Assembly (NCBI RefSeq): GCF_000155475.1
Contig: NZ_DS990392.1
Coordinates: 179,980-243,979 of the forward strand
Origin: Helicobacter cinaedi CCUG 18818 = ATCC BAA-847
GTDB taxonomy: Bacteria > Campylobacterota > Campylobacteria > Campylobacterales > Helicobacteraceae
Direction of reading: 5' to 3'
Length of the DNA: 64,000 nucleotides
In this document: positions 36,593 to 47,296 of the stretch, piece after piece
Numbering within the stretch: position 1 is the stretch's first letter
How the letters are laid out: each line of letters opens with the position of its first letter
Notes under the pieces: generated by a model
Seen by the model: only the letters and a program-made list of their open reading frames with translations
Databases searched by the model: none
What the model was told of the DNA's origin: nothing
Translations under genes and position numbers: made by a program

Positions 36593-37351
36593 CTAGACTT
36601 TCACATCATCAGTATAACGCATACCGCTTACAATCGCATCTACACCGCCATTTGGGTATTTGACAGAATTCCACACAGCAAGATAAATATGCACAGGGAT
36701 AAAAATCACAAATGCCCAAGTAAGCATATGGTGCAAATCACGCACATTTGATAGCCCACCAAAAAGCACCTCCACCCATTTGAAGCAAGATTCTAAAATC
36801 GCTCCTAAGCCATCATTATAGACATTGTAATACAGCACAACACCTGTGAGTGAAATCAGTAAAACAAGTATGCCAAGGCAAAGATAAGTGGTAAATTGCA
36901 ATGGATTGTATGCACCATCAATGTGTGGGTGAGAGCCTATAAACAAATACGCCCTAATGGTATCTAGCCATACTTTTGGTTGTTTAACTTGAGCAAACGA
37001 TACTCTTTCTGGTAAAGATTTTTTATCAAAAATAAAAAGATAGACTCTAAAAAATGAAATACCAATCAACACAAAGCCCATAATCAAATGCACACTCCGG
37101 ATATAGGCTTGAAGGTAGGAATTACTCACCGCACCCACTTGCTGCTCTGTAACAATCTGCCCTTGTATGACACCTTGCAAGGTGGCTTGTGTCATTTCTG
37201 GGTTTGAGCTGACAAAAGGATAGGCGATGTAGAATCCCGTGGCAATAAGTGTAAAAATACACAATGCTCTAATCCAATGGAAGATTCGTGTAAGCCCTGA
37301 AAACTCCTCGTGCATATGGAGTTCTTTTTTAAACATTTCAACCTTCTTCAT
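36593..37351 (-). CDS. hydC: [NiFe] hydrogenase cytochrome b subunit
   Basis: 252 residues, four membrane helices (near residues 30-50, 85-110, 145-165, 205-230). Histidines fit heme b ligation (FHWIRA, SVHLIMG, HHMLTW, HIYLAVW). It anchors the enzyme and passes electrons to the quinone pool. Located 18 bases after hydB. Confidence 0.93.
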   Translation of the reverse strand: MKKVEMFKKELHMHEEFSGLTRIFHWIRALCIFTLIATGFYIAYPFVSSNPEMTQATLQGVIQGQIVTEQQVGAVSNSYLQAYIRSVHLIMGFVLIGISFFRVYLFIFDKKSLPERVSFAQVKQPKVWLDTIRAYLFIGSHPHIDGAYNPLQFTTYLCLGILVLLISLTGVVLYYNVYNDGLGAILESCFKWVEVLFGGLSNVRDLHHMLTWAFVIFIPVHIYLAVWNSVKYPNGGVDAIVSGMRYTDDVKV

Positions 37352-37369
37352 ATTTTCTCCTTTTATCCT

Positions 37370-39100
37370 CTAGTGGAGTCTGGCAAATGATGGCTCTACT
37401 TTGTAAAGGCTAAGCTCATTGCCTTGCGTATCCATTAAATGCACCGCACAAGCGATACAAGGATCAAATGAATGGATATGGCGGATAATTTCAAGTGGCT
37501 GGGTAATGTCTTTAACCTGTGTGCCAATAAGACTCATCTCATAAGGTCCTTTTTGTCCCTTAGCATCGCGTGGTCCGGCATTCCAAGTGGATGGCACAAC
37601 GGCTTGATAGTTTTCAATCACGCCATTTTTGATTCTTACCCAATGGCTTAGCATTCCGCGTGGCACATTACCGATAAATCGTCCCTTATATTCCTTATTT
37701 TTATCTATGCTATAAGGTGCACAAGTGCTTTTATCGCCCTTTGCGATATTATCTTTAAGTGCGTTAAATGCCTTAATGCCGTGATCTGCGACAACTTTGC
37801 ATTCAATAGCTCTAGCAGCAGTTCTGCCAAGTGTGCTAAATAACGCCTCTTTTGGCAATCCTGTGGCTTGTAAAAATTCATTCACAACATCTACAATCGC
37901 CTTGTTGCCACTTGCGTATCCCACCACAACACTCGCTAAAGGTCCTACTTCCATAGGCTCTCCATCATAGCGTGGTGATTTAATCCACGAGTATTTACCA
38001 CTCTCATCAAGGATTTTAGAATCCACAAGCTTACCATCAGCTCCAATAGTTTGAGCATCTCTAAAGCCTGTATAATGTGGATTTGTCTTACCATCATAGG
38101 GGTGGAGCGGCTCATTATCTTCATACCACGAGTGCGTAGCCTCTTCTGTGATCTTGCTTTCATCAATAGGATAAACTTTGCTTAAATCGCCATTTTTGAC
38201 AATCCCACTGCTGAAAAGCCACTCTTCAGCTCCCACCTGCATTTCTTGGAAGCTAATGAAGTTTTTAACCCCACAGCCTTTTAGCACAGAATCTTCATTT
38301 TTATAAGCTTCTGCTGCCATAATAATATCTGCCCAATACGCACGATTAACAAAATCTACCACCTCTAAATGTTTAGTGAGCCACTCGCCCAAACGGCTGG
38401 GATCTAAAATGTCCATAACAGAAGTTACACCACCAACGGTTAGACTTTGCGGGTGGGGATTTTTCGCACCAAAAATCGCCATCATTTGAGCGATGACGCG
38501 TTGGACTTCAAGGAGTTTAAGATAATGTGAAAGCACAATGAGATTTTGTTCAGGCGAAAATCTATAAGTCTTATGTCCCCAATATGCGTTTGCAAATGGT
38601 CCTAACGCACCTTGTTTGACAAAGGCACTCACTTTTTCTTGAACGACTTTTAAGTCCGCTTCTCCCGCACATAACGGATTTTTAGTGTATTTAAATGCAA
38701 GTTTAGCCGCCTTGGCACAATCAGCCTGCAAAGCTGAGGTAATATCGCACCAATCAAGCCCGTGCAGTGTGTAAAAATGCACCGCGTGGTCGTGCAAAAA
38801 GAGTGAGATATTCATTAGTGTGCGTGTGAGAATGGCATTGAGCGGAGGTTTAATCCCCAACGCATCTTCAACCGCTACAATCCCAGCTTTGTAATGCGAG
38901 TAGGTACAAACACCACAGATTCTCTGCACCAAGAATCCTGCATCGCGTGGGTCGCGGTTTTTTACGATTGTTTCTAGCCCACGCCAAAGTGTTGAGCTAG
39001 AAAACGCATCTTGAATCACATTGTTTTCATCAACAATCACCTCAATACGCAAATGTCCTTCAATTCTTGTGATAGGATCTACAATAATACGCTTTGTCAT
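37370..39100 (-). CDS. hydB: [NiFe] hydrogenase large subunit
   Basis: 576 residues. The N-terminal nickel motif is RICGVCTYSHYKAG near residue 61. The C-terminal motif is DPCIACAVH near residue 548, followed by a 22-residue extension of the kind removed by HydD after the histidine. Catalyses H2 oxidation at the membrane. Ten bases after hydA. Confidence 0.97.
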   Translation of the reverse strand: MTKRIIVDPITRIEGHLRIEVIVDENNVIQDAFSSSTLWRGLETIVKNRDPRDAGFLVQRICGVCTYSHYKAGIVAVEDALGIKPPLNAILTRTLMNISLFLHDHAVHFYTLHGLDWCDITSALQADCAKAAKLAFKYTKNPLCAGEADLKVVQEKVSAFVKQGALGPFANAYWGHKTYRFSPEQNLIVLSHYLKLLEVQRVIAQMMAIFGAKNPHPQSLTVGGVTSVMDILDPSRLGEWLTKHLEVVDFVNRAYWADIIMAAEAYKNEDSVLKGCGVKNFISFQEMQVGAEEWLFSSGIVKNGDLSKVYPIDESKITEEATHSWYEDNEPLHPYDGKTNPHYTGFRDAQTIGADGKLVDSKILDESGKYSWIKSPRYDGEPMEVGPLASVVVGYASGNKAIVDVVNEFLQATGLPKEALFSTLGRTAARAIECKVVADHGIKAFNALKDNIAKGDKSTCAPYSIDKNKEYKGRFIGNVPRGMLSHWVRIKNGVIENYQAVVPSTWNAGPRDAKGQKGPYEMSLIGTQVKDITQPLEIIRHIHSFDPCIACAVHLMDTQGNELSLYKVEPSFARLH

Positions 39101-39110
39101 TTTCTACTCC

Positions 39111-40271
39111 TTATTTTGCATTCTGTGTTGAGCTAATAATCGCGTGAGCGGCGATTCCAATGGCGGTTGCTCCAAGCACGACAGCTCCTATTGTATCTGC
39201 TGTTTTATCCGCTCCTAGTCCATTAAAGCTTGTGGCATAAAGCTTATTACCAATAGGCTCTTCAAATGGATTCATTGTATCCCAGAAATGTGGCTCACTG
39301 CAGCCAATACAGCCGTGTCCCGCTTGAATAGGCCAACTTGTGTGTTGGTTAAATCTTAGTTTTGAGCAGTTGTTAAATGTATAAGGTCCTTTGCAGCCTA
39401 CTTTGTAAAGGCAGTAGCCTTTTTGTGCGTTTTCATCGCCAAAATGCTCTACAAACTGCCCAGCGTCAAATCTCCCGCGTCTTTCACATAAATCGTGGAT
39501 TCTAAGTCCATAAGCCCAAGTTGGGCGATTGTAAGCATCAAGTGTAGGAAGTGAGCCAAAAAGGATATAGTGCAAGACATTGCCGACAATGTTTTTTTCA
39601 CTCGGCGGACAGCCCGGCACATTTATCACATTGCGACTTGTGATTTCACTAAGTGGCACGGCATTTGTGGGGTTTGGGTGAGCGGCTTGAATCCCACCAA
39701 AACTAGAGCAAGTGCCAATGGCAAAAATGGCTTTTGCATTTTTTGCCGCTATTCTTGCTTCCTCTGCTCCTGTGCGTGCGTGTCCGCCGATAGTGAGATA
39801 AAACTCACTGCTTCCTTTTGGAATCCCACCTTCTACCATAAGGATATACTCTCCAGCATATTTTTCAATGGCGTGATGAAGATTTTGTTCTGCTTGCCAA
39901 CCAGCTGCTGCCATAACGGTTTCGTGGTATTCAAGGCTAATGTAATCAAAGATAAGCGAATCTATACTTGGCGCATCGCTTCGCAATAAACTTTCACTAC
40001 AACCGGTGCATTCTGCCATATGTAGCCATACAACAGGTAGGCGATTAGCCACTTCAGCCGCTTTAGCAGTGAGTGGGGCAAAGCTCGCAGGCAGGGCAAG
40101 TGTAGCTGTCATCATGCCTGACCATTTCATAAAATCACGGCGAGAAAAGCCTCTAGATTCTAACTCCTGCATTAAGTCTTTATCTGCATTATGTGCGGGG
40201 AGCTTGGCTAACTCATCTAGTCGTTTGGAAGCTTGTTTGAATAGCTCTCCATTTGCATCTTGTATTTTCAT
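39111..40271 (-). CDS. hydA: [NiFe] hydrogenase small subunit
   Basis: 386 residues with a twin-arginine signal (SRRDFMKWSGMM near residue 43) and C-terminal hydrophobic anchor. Cys motifs for the three FeS clusters include ECTGCSES, IGTCSSFGG and HGCIGCSEPHFW. It carries the large subunit through Tat. First gene of the operon; the upstream sequence has GATAATATT as a possible -10. Confidence 0.96.
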   Translation of the reverse strand: MKIQDANGELFKQASKRLDELAKLPAHNADKDLMQELESRGFSRRDFMKWSGMMTATLALPASFAPLTAKAAEVANRLPVVWLHMAECTGCSESLLRSDAPSIDSLIFDYISLEYHETVMAAAGWQAEQNLHHAIEKYAGEYILMVEGGIPKGSSEFYLTIGGHARTGAEEARIAAKNAKAIFAIGTCSSFGGIQAAHPNPTNAVPLSEITSRNVINVPGCPPSEKNIVGNVLHYILFGSLPTLDAYNRPTWAYGLRIHDLCERRGRFDAGQFVEHFGDENAQKGYCLYKVGCKGPYTFNNCSKLRFNQHTSWPIQAGHGCIGCSEPHFWDTMNPFEEPIGNKLYATSFNGLGADKTADTIGAVVLGATAIGIAAHAIISSTQNAK

Positions 40272-40609
40272 TGTGGATACTCCTTTTGTTGATTGTTGTT
40301 TGAAAACTGAGAGATGTTTGGAATATTATCTTATTTTTGGGATTTTCTTAAGATAAAATTGTGGCTTGTGAGAAAAAGTAAAACATTTTTAAATAAAAGT
40401 TACAAAAAGTGATAGTGTGAAAAAGTAGGCTTTGTAAAATGGCAAAGTAAGAACTAAGGGTAGGTTGCTGTCTTAAAAATCACAAACAAAGATTGTGAAA
40501 ATATTACAAAAGATATTTTTTGTTGAAAAAAGCAATGTATAATGGGCGGATTTTAAACTTGCAATGCATGGTTAAAATAATTTTAAACAACCTTAAGAAG
40601 GAGTTTGTT
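40272..40609. other. Divergent hydA-trxA intergenic region (338 bp)
   Basis: AT-rich; contains the trxA promoter and presumably the hydA promoter on the other strand. No small gene or RNA recognised. Confidence 0.6.
40538..40543 (+). promoter_or_regulatory. Extended -10 promoter for trxA
   Basis: TGTATAAT about 70 bases before the ATG at 40610. Confidence 0.65.
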
Positions 40610-40927
40610 ATGGCTAAGTATATAGAGCTAAGTAATGATAATTTTGATGCGGAGATCGCAAATAGCGTAGCGTTGGTTGATTTTTGGGCGCCTTGGTGCA
40701 ATCCTTGCAAAATGCTATCCCCTGTGATTGATAAACTTGCAGAAGATTATAGTGGCAAGGCAAAGATTTGCAAGGTGAATGTGGATAATGAGGGTGAGCT
40801 TTCAAGGCGATTTGGAATCCGCAATATCCCCACAATGCTGTTTATGAAAAATGGCGAGATTGTTGATCAAATCACAGGTGTTCAGCCAGAAGATGTTATC
40901 CGCCAAAAAATAGATTCACTTCTCTAA
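40610..40927 (+). CDS. trxA: Thioredoxin with a CNPC active site
   Basis: 105-residue cytosolic disulfide reductase. The active-site segment is DFWAPWCNPCKM, with Asn where nearly all thioredoxins have Gly (CGPC). The rest is ordinary: buried Asp/Ala-Leu-Val-Asp strand, cis-proline at IPTMLF, conserved NVDNE. The start at 40610 has AAGGAG; the upstream reading has no domain. Confidence 0.93.
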   Translation: MAKYIELSNDNFDAEIANSVALVDFWAPWCNPCKMLSPVIDKLAEDYSGKAKICKVNVDNEGELSRRFGIRNIPTMLFMKNGEIVDQITGVQPEDVIRQKIDSLL

Positions 40928-40953
40928 GAATCTTAACTTCGTAAATCAAGAAT

Positions 40954-40979
40954 CTAAGCTCTGCATTTGCAGGGCTTAG
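40954..40979 (+). terminator. Hairpin after trxA
   Basis: CTAAGC-CTGC pairs with GCAG-GCTTAG. Strong stem, but the T run after it is weak. Possible terminator or RNA processing site ahead of the 40997 gene. Confidence 0.45.
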
Positions 40980-40996
40980 GACTTTAAAATACATAA

Positions 40997-42601
40997 ATGC
41001 TTAAATTTTTCAAAACAATCTTTTCTTATTCCATTAGCTATCATTGGCTTATTCTTATTGTGAGTGCTTATATTGTCGTGTGTCTTAATCATTCTTTTCA
41101 TAAGACATTTGATGATGTTGCTTTACAAGTTGGATTTAGCTATCTTGTATGGGTAAAATATATCGTGCATATAGCTATCTTGGCTTTGGCATTTGAGATT
41201 CTAAGCTTAAGATTGAGTGTTAAATATGTCGTAATTTTTGTATTGCTTTTGTGTAGTGTGTGTGGATTCTATATGGAATCTTTAGGTGTGGTGCTTGATG
41301 AGGACATTATCCAAAGTGTGTTTGAGACACATACTAACGAAGCTTTGGATATGGTAAGTTTTGGGTTTATCGTGTATGTTTTGCTTTTTGGTGTTGTGCC
41401 AAGTGTGCTTGTATTGTTGATAAAAATAAAGCGTTTTAGCCTGAAAAAAGCATTGCGAGAGAAACTTTTCTTTGTAGCGGTTTTAGCCATTATGATTAGC
41501 GGAAGCTACGCAGCTACGGGAAAAGACATTACCTTTGTGTTTAAAACGCAAAAAACACTTAGGGATATGCCAAATCCCATTGCCCCTATCCGCTCCTTTG
41601 TGCGGTATATCCAGCATTCAAAAGAGAAAAATTTTACCTCTATGCTCGTGGCTAAAGATGCGGTGTTGAGTGTGGATTCTCCAAAGCAAATTGTGTTGTT
41701 TATGATTGGTGAGAGTGCAAGGAGTGCAAATTTTTCACTCAATGGCTATAAAAAAGAGACAAATCCCTATACAAAAGCATTCAATGTCATAAGTTTTAGG
41801 GAATTTTATTCTTGCGGTGTGATTACAGCTATTGCTGTGCCTTGTATGCTGACACATTATACGAGAGAGACTTATACGCACAGAAACCTTTCATTGTATG
41901 TCAATAATATCCTTGATATTGCCCAAAGTGTAGGATATGATGTGTGGTATTTGGGAAATAATGGTGGTAAATGTGTGGGAGGCTGTGATAGGAATATCCG
42001 CAACACGCTTTTTTACTCCACAGATAGTCTTGATGGTGTAATGCTAAAAGACATTGCTAAGATTGTAGAAAAAGCAAAGCAAAATAATCGCAACACATTT
42101 ATTGTCATTCACGGCTATGGTAGCCACGGGGCTTCATATACGAGCCGTTACCCAAAGGAGTTTGAGCGTTTTACTCCTGTGTGTGAGCAAAAGGAGTTAT
42201 CAAAATGCACGACTGAAGAGATAAGCAATGCTTATGATAATTCATTGCTTTACACAGATTGGGTTTTAGCTCAAATGATAGGTATGCTTCAAAAGGATTC
42301 TACAAGCAAAGATTCTAGCCCTATGCGTTCTATGCTGTGGTATGTGAGCGATCACGGAGAGAGTTTGGGGGAGCTTGGGCTGTATATGCACGGCGGACTT
42401 GGCTATACTCTAGCTCCAAAATATCAAAAGCATATCCCCTCAATTATGTGGTTTAGTCAATCGTGGGGGGAGATTCCACATTTGGCGCGTCAAAGGGTGG
42501 AGCAGGATTTTAGTCAAGATTATGTGTTTCACACACTTTTGCATATCTTAAATGTGCAGACACAAGACTACGATAAGAATCTTGATATTTTGCAGCCTTA
42601 A
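40997..42601 (+). CDS. Lipid A/lipopolysaccharide phosphoethanolamine transferase (EptA/EptC-like)
   Basis: 534 residues. Four to five N-terminal membrane helices (to about residue 180), then a sulfatase-like periplasmic domain. Motifs: MIGESARSANFSLNGY around residue 238 (in Ept enzymes the nucleophile region is usually ETAR), GVITAIAVPCMLTHY, FIVIHGYGSHG and VSDHGESLGE. It transfers phosphoethanolamine onto lipid A and, in EptC, other targets. The family nucleophile Thr is Ser here or shifted, worth a structural check. Confidence 0.85.
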   Translation: MLKFFKTIFSYSISYHWLILIVSAYIVVCLNHSFHKTFDDVALQVGFSYLVWVKYIVHIAILALAFEILSLRLSVKYVVIFVLLLCSVCGFYMESLGVVLDEDIIQSVFETHTNEALDMVSFGFIVYVLLFGVVPSVLVLLIKIKRFSLKKALREKLFFVAVLAIMISGSYAATGKDITFVFKTQKTLRDMPNPIAPIRSFVRYIQHSKEKNFTSMLVAKDAVLSVDSPKQIVLFMIGESARSANFSLNGYKKETNPYTKAFNVISFREFYSCGVITAIAVPCMLTHYTRETYTHRNLSLYVNNILDIAQSVGYDVWYLGNNGGKCVGGCDRNIRNTLFYSTDSLDGVMLKDIAKIVEKAKQNNRNTFIVIHGYGSHGASYTSRYPKEFERFTPVCEQKELSKCTTEEISNAYDNSLLYTDWVLAQMIGMLQKDSTSKDSSPMRSMLWYVSDHGESLGELGLYMHGGLGYTLAPKYQKHIPSIMWFSQSWGEIPHLARQRVEQDFSQDYVFHTLLHILNVQTQDYDKNLDILQP

Positions 42602-42610
42602 GATTTTGTA

Positions 42611-42626
42611 AAGATTCTAGAATCTT
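42611..42626. repeat. 16-bp perfect palindrome built from two AGATTCT words
   Basis: AAGATTCTAGAATCTT in the convergent gap, next to a CCCA/TGGG stem (42638-42656) that could serve as a bidirectional terminator. Confidence 0.7.
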
Positions 42627-42702
42627 GTCTTTTGCAAAGCCCATTTTGGGTGGGCTATGGGGTTTGGGCGTAATTATAGATTCTGGTTTTCTAGTATAGA
42701 TT

Positions 42703-43875
42703 CTATTTTATACAGTGGCTTACAAATTTTGAAAAATTATCTATAATATTCCCGCCCTTGCGGAATCCAAGCCCACAAGATTCATAGGCAAAAAACACAT
42801 TAGGTTGATAGTGGGCATCTTTATGTGAGTTTAGCTCATAGTAGGCTTGATACACGCTTTTGTGATGAGTATATATGCCTTCTTTAGATTCTAAAATCCT
42901 GCCTTGTGAATCTATAATCTCAATATTTGCCCCCTCTCTGCCAAATGCCCTTTTATGCACTTGCTTTGTTTTTGGCAGTGGCTCAAAACTCGCAGGGAGT
43001 AATAGTGGATGATTTGGAAAAAGATCCCATAAAATCTTTAGCATTCTTTTGCTTTGAAAAAGCAGTGTGTAGGCAGGGTTTAGAAAAATAGCATTGTGAT
43101 TTGTCATCATTTCACTCATAAGCAAGGCGAGTTCAGGCTCATCAATGGCAATATTCTCCCACGGAATGAGTTTAAATAAAAATTCATAATTTACCCCTTC
43201 AAAGCTAACCCCTTCAGTGGCAGAAAAATTTATCTTATCAATAGGGGCAAAGTCGCATATAAAGCCAGATTCCCTAGCGATATACTCTAAAAATCGTGTC
43301 GTGCTAATATCTTCACTAGAATCTGTAATGCAGGAAAAGAGAATCTTCCAGCCCTCATAGAGTGAGTTAAAGCTAGAAGTGTTTTTATCAAGCGTAATAA
43401 GTCGCTTAAAATTTTCACTCAAAGCGTTGTGAATATTATTAAACTGCTTGTTTTCATCTAGCTCATTGTGTTTGAGTAACGCCCATTGTAAAAGGGCGGT
43501 TTCATAAAGCATTGTTGGTGTATCGGCATTAAATTCTAATAGCTTAATAGGTCTGCCTTCAAGCCCCCCAGCGAGATCAAAGCGTCCGTATAAATGCCAA
43601 TGTATGTCCTCCTCCCAGCTTTGCTTTATGGCATCAATTAGACTTGGCGGAATGTCAAGCTCAAAGAATAAATCATTTTCTATCACATATTCTCCGGCTT
43701 CTACAAACATATCATATAGCGTATTTCCCGCCTCATAAAAGACATTTGCTTCCTGCTCTGTGATATGGATAAGCTCATCGCTGATATAAGAGGTATTATC
43801 CAAATCCGTATGCCATTGTAGTCCCATAGATTCAAATTGTTGTATGCTAGGCAGTGAAAGGGTAGTGATTGTCAT
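42703..43875 (-). CDS. Glutathionylspermidine synthase-family ATP-grasp enzyme
   Basis: 390 residues. The C-terminal amidase-lacking GSP synthetase type: HWHLYGRFDLAGGLEG near residue 98, LEFNADTPTMLYE near 118, NPAYTLLFQSKRMLKIL near 280. It forms an amide bond using ATP; the natural substrate in epsilonproteobacteria is not known. I start at ATG 43875 (AAAGGA upstream). A small lipoprotein gene lies just upstream on the same strand, as in related genomes. Confidence 0.85.
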   Translation of the reverse strand: MTITTLSLPSIQQFESMGLQWHTDLDNTSYISDELIHITEQEANVFYEAGNTLYDMFVEAGEYVIENDLFFELDIPPSLIDAIKQSWEEDIHWHLYGRFDLAGGLEGRPIKLLEFNADTPTMLYETALLQWALLKHNELDENKQFNNIHNALSENFKRLITLDKNTSSFNSLYEGWKILFSCITDSSEDISTTRFLEYIARESGFICDFAPIDKINFSATEGVSFEGVNYEFLFKLIPWENIAIDEPELALLMSEMMTNHNAIFLNPAYTLLFQSKRMLKILWDLFPNHPLLLPASFEPLPKTKQVHKRAFGREGANIEIIDSQGRILESKEGIYTHHKSVYQAYYELNSHKDAHYQPNVFFAYESCGLGFRKGGNIIDNFSKFVSHCIK

Positions 43876-43954
43876 TTGATTCCTTTTGTTGTGTTTGTGT
43901 GGGTTTTTACATATTTTATAGATTTTGCACACCTTAAGATTCTATGTGTCGTGA

Positions 43955-44572
43955 TTATCCGCCGTAATTTTGTGTGCTTCTATTTGTATTTGCCCCTGCA
44001 TTATTGCCGCTAAAAAATCCACTTTTTCCAGCATTGCTTTTTGTGCCGCTTGTGCTTGTAGCATTTTTATTATTAAAGCTATTTTGACTTCTTTCATAGG
44101 CTTGTGGGGATTTGTAGTTGCGTTGTTGGTTAGCTTGATAGTTTGGATTATTAAAAAGCTTATTGCCAATATAGCTGCCTAGAATCGCCCCAGCCGCACT
44201 CGCTAGTATCGCCCCGCCAAGCCCCAGCCCCCCGCCATTTGGGTTTGTTAGCTCACTTGTCCCAGCATTAATCTTGCCTTCTTCTTGTTTGATAAGCTCA
44301 TCAATTTCAGCTTGACTTAGCATTCGCTCTCCGCCATTTTTATCTTTAAGCATAACGCGTGTTTGCTCGCTTGGATACTCTTCAAGCACCTTGTAGCTCC
44401 CATCAAACTGCTCTTCAATAATCACAAACGCCCCGTTTTTCTGCGTATTTTGCAAAGTGGAGTTAAGGTTGTTATTGTTATTGCCTGAATCACACGCATT
44501 TAGCCCAAAAATAGCCATTACCCCAAGTCCGCCAACCATCGCATAGTTTTTAATCGTGTTAATATGTTTCAT
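43955..44572 (-). CDS. UPF0323-like lipoprotein
   Basis: 205 residues. Lipoprotein signal with Cys near residue 27 (GLNAC), then a glycine- and asparagine-rich mature part with a short hydrophobic segment (AILASAAGAILGSYIG) and low-complexity end. Pattern and neighbourhood match UPF0323 lipoproteins next to GSP-synthetase-like genes in this class. Function unknown. Confidence 0.75.
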   Translation of the reverse strand: MKHINTIKNYAMVGGLGVMAIFGLNACDSGNNNNNLNSTLQNTQKNGAFVIIEEQFDGSYKVLEEYPSEQTRVMLKDKNGGERMLSQAEIDELIKQEEGKINAGTSELTNPNGGGLGLGGAILASAAGAILGSYIGNKLFNNPNYQANQQRNYKSPQAYERSQNSFNNKNATSTSGTKSNAGKSGFFSGNNAGANTNRSTQNYGG

Positions 44573-44597
44573 TTGCCACTCCTTTTGACTTACAAAG

Positions 44598-44603
44598 ATT
44601 ATA
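44598..44603 (-). promoter_or_regulatory. -10 element for the UPF0323-like gene
   Basis: Minus strand TTGGTATAATC, overlapping the mnmG stop region, about 30 bases before the start at 44572. Confidence 0.55.
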
Positions 44604-46497
44604 CCAAAGCTGATTTTTTATGATGTAAATGGATATACAAATGCAGGACATCAATGCTTGCAGGAGTGATACCGCTAATCTCACTTGCTTCAAAAAGGCT
44701 CTTTGGTGTGAATTTTTTGAGCTTTTCTATCACTTCAAGGCTAAGTCCGGGAATCTTATCAAATACAAAATCCCGTGGAATCTCCACTTGTAGCATTTGC
44801 TCCATCTGCCCAATTTGCTCTTTTTGCTTTTGGATATAGTCAAAATATTTAGATTCTATGAATATTTGTTCAATCGCCTTTTCGCTCATAGATTCTACAT
44901 TTTCTACCCCACATTTTGCTAGAAGAGTCCTAAGTCTATGAGGTTCTAGCTCTTCGCGACCGATAATATGTATAAGTAAAGTTTTATCACTAATGGGCGA
45001 GAGATTAAGCGATTTTAGCATATCAAGTGAGATTTGCGATGGGGTAAGGTAATTATTCTGTAAATAGTTCATCGTGTTTATGATATGCTCTTTATCTTGC
45101 ATAGTTTTTTCATAATATTCTTTTGTAACTAAGCCCAAAGCAAACGCATAAGGCACAAGCCGCAAATACGCATTATCCTCACGCAAAAGCAGCCGATACT
45201 CCGCACGAGAGGTAAAAACACGATAGGGCTCTTTTGTGCCTTTTGTTACCAAATCATCAATCATCACGCCTATATAGGCTTCATTTCGTGCTAGGCTAAA
45301 AGATTCCCCCTTTAATGAAAGGGCAGCGTTGATTCCAGCCATAATGCCTTGAGCGGCGGCTTCTTCATAGCCTGTTGTGCCATTAATCTGCCCGGCTAAG
45401 AAAAGATTCGCACATTTTTTAGTCTCTAGTGTGTGGTAAAGCTCGGTTGGCTCTACATAATCATACTCTATGGCGTAGCCATATCGCGTAATATGGGCGT
45501 TTTCTAGCCCTTCAATGCTATGAATCATCTCCTCTTGCACATCAATAGGCAGTGAAGTTGTAAGTCCATTAATGTAATATTCCACCGCTTCTTGTGTTTG
45601 AGGCTCTAAGAAAAGCTGATGTCGCTCTTTATCGGCAAAGCGGTTGATTTTATCTTCAATACTTGGGCAGTATCGCGGTCCCACACCCTCAATCTGCCCT
45701 GTAAAAAGCGGTGCACGATGGAAGTTGCTACGGATAATATTATGCGTTTTTTCATTTGTGTAGGTTACAAAGCAGGGCAGTTGTGTGGGAGCAAAATCTT
45801 TTGTTTTATGGCTAAAATGCGGAGGGTTGCTATCACCACTATGCGTTTCAAGGCGTGAGAAATCAATACTCCGCCCATCAATCCTAGCACAAGTCCCTGT
45901 TTTAAGCCGCCCTAGAGACAAGCCTAGCTCCTGCAAGGAAGTGCTAAGATTCTGCGGACTCATCTCGCCAAAGCGTCCATTTTGAATCTTGCTCTCCCCA
46001 ATATGCACTAGCCCACGCAAAAAAGTCCCTGTGGTAAGAATCACCGCCTTTGCATAATAAGTCTTGCCGATATTTGTTTTCACACCTTTAGCGATAAATC
46101 GCCCTTGTGAATCTTGCTCGTAGATAAGGGATTCTACGCTTTCTTGTGAGAGCGTGAGATTTGGGGTGTTTAGGGCTATGTCTTTAGCGATAATGCTATA
46201 TCTATCCATATCAATTTGCGCTCTTGTGCCACGCACAGCAGGACCTTTGGAGGAGTTTAAGATTCTAAATTGAATCCCGCATTTATCGGTAATCTCCCCC
46301 ATAACTCCCCCTAATGCGTCTATCTCTTTTACTAAATGCCCTTTGCCAAGCCCACCTACTGCGGGATTACAACTTGCTAGGGCGATATTTTGAATTAAAA
46401 GTGTAAGCAGATGTGTTTTTGCACCCATTTTCGCACTTGCTATACTTGCTTCTAGCCCAGCGTGTCCGCCACCCACGACTAAAACATCATATTCCAT
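44599..46497 (-). CDS. mnmG: tRNA uridine-5-carboxymethylaminomethyl modification enzyme MnmG (GidA)
   Basis: 632 residues. FAD-binding [12 protein letters not shown] near residue 8, folate/FAD regions [11 protein letters not shown] and [13 protein letters not shown], and a C-terminal helical domain ending in a typical GidA segment. With MnmE it modifies wobble uridine. I start at ATG 46497 (AAGGA upstream); a longer reading to 46680 crosses the promoter and the divergent gene. Confidence 0.97.
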   Translation of the reverse strand: MEYDVLVVGGGHAGLEASIASAKMGAKTHLLTLLIQNIALASCNPAVGGLGKGHLVKEIDALGGVMGEITDKCGIQFRILNSSKGPAVRGTRAQIDMDRYSIIAKDIALNTPNLTLSQESVESLIYEQDSQGRFIAKGVKTNIGKTYYAKAVILTTGTFLRGLVHIGESKIQNGRFGEMSPQNLSTSLQELGLSLGRLKTGTCARIDGRSIDFSRLETHSGDSNPPHFSHKTKDFAPTQLPCFVTYTNEKTHNIIRSNFHRAPLFTGQIEGVGPRYCPSIEDKINRFADKERHQLFLEPQTQEAVEYYINGLTTSLPIDVQEEMIHSIEGLENAHITRYGYAIEYDYVEPTELYHTLETKKCANLFLAGQINGTTGYEEAAAQGIMAGINAALSLKGESFSLARNEAYIGVMIDDLVTKGTKEPYRVFTSRAEYRLLLREDNAYLRLVPYAFALGLVTKEYYEKTMQDKEHIINTMNYLQNNYLTPSQISLDMLKSLNLSPISDKTLLIHIIGREELEPHRLRTLLAKCGVENVESMSEKAIEQIFIESKYFDYIQKQKEQIGQMEQMLQVEIPRDFVFDKIPGLSLEVIEKLKKFTPKSLFEASEISGITPASIDVLHLYIHLHHKKSALV

Positions 46498-46523
46498 TAG
46501 AATCCTTAAAGATTTTTGAGCGT

Positions 46524-46529
46524 ATTTTA
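46524..46529 (-). promoter_or_regulatory. -10 element for mnmG
   Basis: Minus strand TAAAAT about 30 bases before the start at 46497. Confidence 0.4.
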
Positions 46530-46600
46530 CTCTAGAATGGTTATTTTTTGCTATTCTCACGCGGATAAATAACAAATAAGAAAAAAATAAGGAAAAGAAG

Positions 46601-47296
46601 ATGAAAAAGCAATCATTACGGCACATAGGGGATTTTGAGCATATAAGTGAGAAGAGTTTGAAATCTTTAGAATCTATCACAAAGATAAAGCAGATAGATA
46701 AAAATGAGATTTTGTATTATGAAGGGGATTTACTCAAATGGGCTTGTATGCTTATAAGTGGGCATTTGGAGCTATACAAAATGGATAAAAATGATAATGA
46801 ATTATTTTTGTGCTATGTGGAGAGTAGGGCTAAGGGGATAAGACTGGTAAATGCTTTTGGTTCTTTTAAGCCTTATGAGGCGGCTGCGAGTGTGCGGAGC
46901 ATAGAGCCAAGTGTAGTGGCGTTTATTGAATTAGAATCTTTGGAGCTACTGATTCAGCAGGATATTGAGATAAGCAATGCTTTTTTATCGGCTTTTATGG
47001 ATAAGGTGATTGTATTTAAGAATTTTATTAATTTCAAAGAAGTGTATGATAGCACTTCGCGTGTGGGGTATCTGCTCTATACCGAGCTAGAGCGGTTCAA
47101 TAAGGTCCAAAGGCAGGTCATCGCACACGAACTCAATATCAAGCTTGAAACGCTAAGTAGAATCTTGCAGAAAATGCAGCAGCAAGGCTTACTTAGCAAA
47201 GATGAATATGGAGATTTGCAAATCAATGATAAGCACACCTTTGCTTCACTCTTTGGTAATGTAAAAATGGCTAAGATTCAAGGCTCTATATCATAA
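46601..47296 (+). CDS. Crp/Fnr-family transcriptional regulator
   Basis: 231 residues. N-terminal cyclic-nucleotide-type barrel ([27 protein letters not shown]), long dimer helix, then a C-terminal winged helix ([27 protein letters not shown]). No FNR-type cysteine cluster at the N-terminus. It sits divergent to mnmG and its end overlaps the end of the glycan operon by 19 bases, so transcripts converge. Ligand and targets unknown. Confidence 0.85.
   Translation: MKKQSLRHIGDFEHISEKSLKSLESITKIKQIDKNEILYYEGDLLKWACMLISGHLELYKMDKNDNELFLCYVESRAKGIRLVNAFGSFKPYEAAASVRSIEPSVVAFIELESLELLIQQDIEISNAFLSAFMDKVIVFKNFINFKEVYDSTSRVGYLLYTELERFNKVQRQVIAHELNIKLETLSRILQKMQQQGLLSKDEYGDLQINDKHTFASLFGNVKMAKIQGSIS

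Noticed and set aside
46498-46680. N-terminal extension of MnmG
   Set aside because: The extra residues overlap the divergent Crp-like gene and its promoter region; the FAD motif begins right after ATG 46497.
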